Origin: Marinobacterium alkalitolerans
GTDB lineage: Bacteria > Pseudomonadota > Gammaproteobacteria > Pseudomonadales > Balneatricaceae
DNA: 64,000 bases
Reading direction: 5' to 3'
Assembly (NCBI RefSeq): GCF_017776525.1
Contig: NZ_JACVEW010000017.1
Span: 20,437-84,436 of the forward strand
Shown: positions 63,925 through 64,000 of the stretch, piece by piece
Layout of the letters: the number at the start of each line of letters is the position of its first letter
How positions within the stretch are numbered: position 1 is the stretch's first letter
The notes under the pieces: generated by a model
Database searches by the model: none
Told to the model about the DNA's origin: nothing
What the model saw: the letters and a program-made list of their open reading frames with translations, nothing else
Program-made: the position numbers and the translations under genes

Positions 63925-64000
63925 TGGTGGAGCCTAGCGGGATCGAACCGCTGACCTCAACACTGCCAGTGTTGCGCTCTCCCAGCTGAGCTAAGGCCCC
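63925..64000 (-). tRNA. tRNA-Ala (anticodon GGC)
   Basis: A 76-base cloverleaf on the minus strand reaches the last base of the window. The acceptor is GGGGCCT with AGGCTCC (one G-T pair), the D arm is GCTCAGCTGGGAGAGC, the anticodon arm is CAACA-CTGGCAG-TGTTG, and the T arm contains GGTTCGATCCC. CCA is encoded. Anticodon GGC reads GCC/GCU alanine codons. Its promoter lies outside the window. Confidence 0.97.

Overview
The window is 64 kb of ordinary, densely coding chromosome from an aerobic gammaproteobacterium. Gene content and order suggest a marine, Oceanospirillales-type organism (Marinobacterium or Marinomonas-like). The evidence is a gammaproteobacterial TCA cluster, an Mrp-type cation/proton antiporter set, a TRAP transporter, phenylacetyl-CoA epoxidase genes, SelO, DbpA and an LplT-Aas fusion. 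The genus cannot be fixed from sequence reading alone. No insertion sequence, prophage, CRISPR array or replication origin was seen.

Left part (1-17.6 kb). A truncated PAS-domain gene faces a degenerate EAL-HDOD protein. Then come cytochrome c5, htpG with a sigma-32-like promoter, two tandem hotdog thioesterases, a DUF599 membrane protein and a divergent EamA transporter. A nine-gene Mrp/Mnh-like operon (6.6-13.6 kb, minus strand) follows, in the order E-F-G-DUF4040-B-C-D-D'-D''. Every gene overlaps its neighbour, and no full-length MnhA/MrpA subunit is present. selO, a DUF3301 gene, yaiI and dbpA follow.

TCA block (17.6-30.7 kb). sdhCDAB and sucAB-lpdA-sucCD run on the minus strand and gltA is divergent. 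Together they encode citrate synthase, 2-oxoglutarate dehydrogenase, succinyl-CoA synthetase and succinate dehydrogenase. Rho-independent terminators follow sdhB, sucD and gltA.

Sensory and transport block (30.7-42.4 kb). After two small paralogous zinc-ribbon genes and tRNA-Val(GAC) comes the most interesting stretch, all on the minus strand. In order of transcription it is uvrB, a TauE-like permease, a LuxP-like AI-2 binding protein coupled by ATGA to a NarX-type histidine kinase, a TakP-like TRAP transporter (dctP, dctQ, dctM), and a Cache-domain histidine kinase with a NarL-type response regulator. The LuxP homologue keeps every AI-2 contact residue I can place, but its partner kinase is not of the LuxQ hybrid type. 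Two kinases appear to share one regulator.

Right part (42.6-64 kb). An aminotransferase and a GGDEF cyclase are followed by a TetR-regulated RND tripartite efflux operon (adaptor, pump, TolC-like). Next are an operon-like run of apbC, dcd and two uncharacterised proteins (one with an internal duplication), the LplT-PlsC-acyl-ACP synthetase fusion, an active-looking EAL phosphodiesterase, a periplasmic cyclophilin, the paaABCDE epoxidase operon, and tRNA-Ala(GGC) at the window edge.
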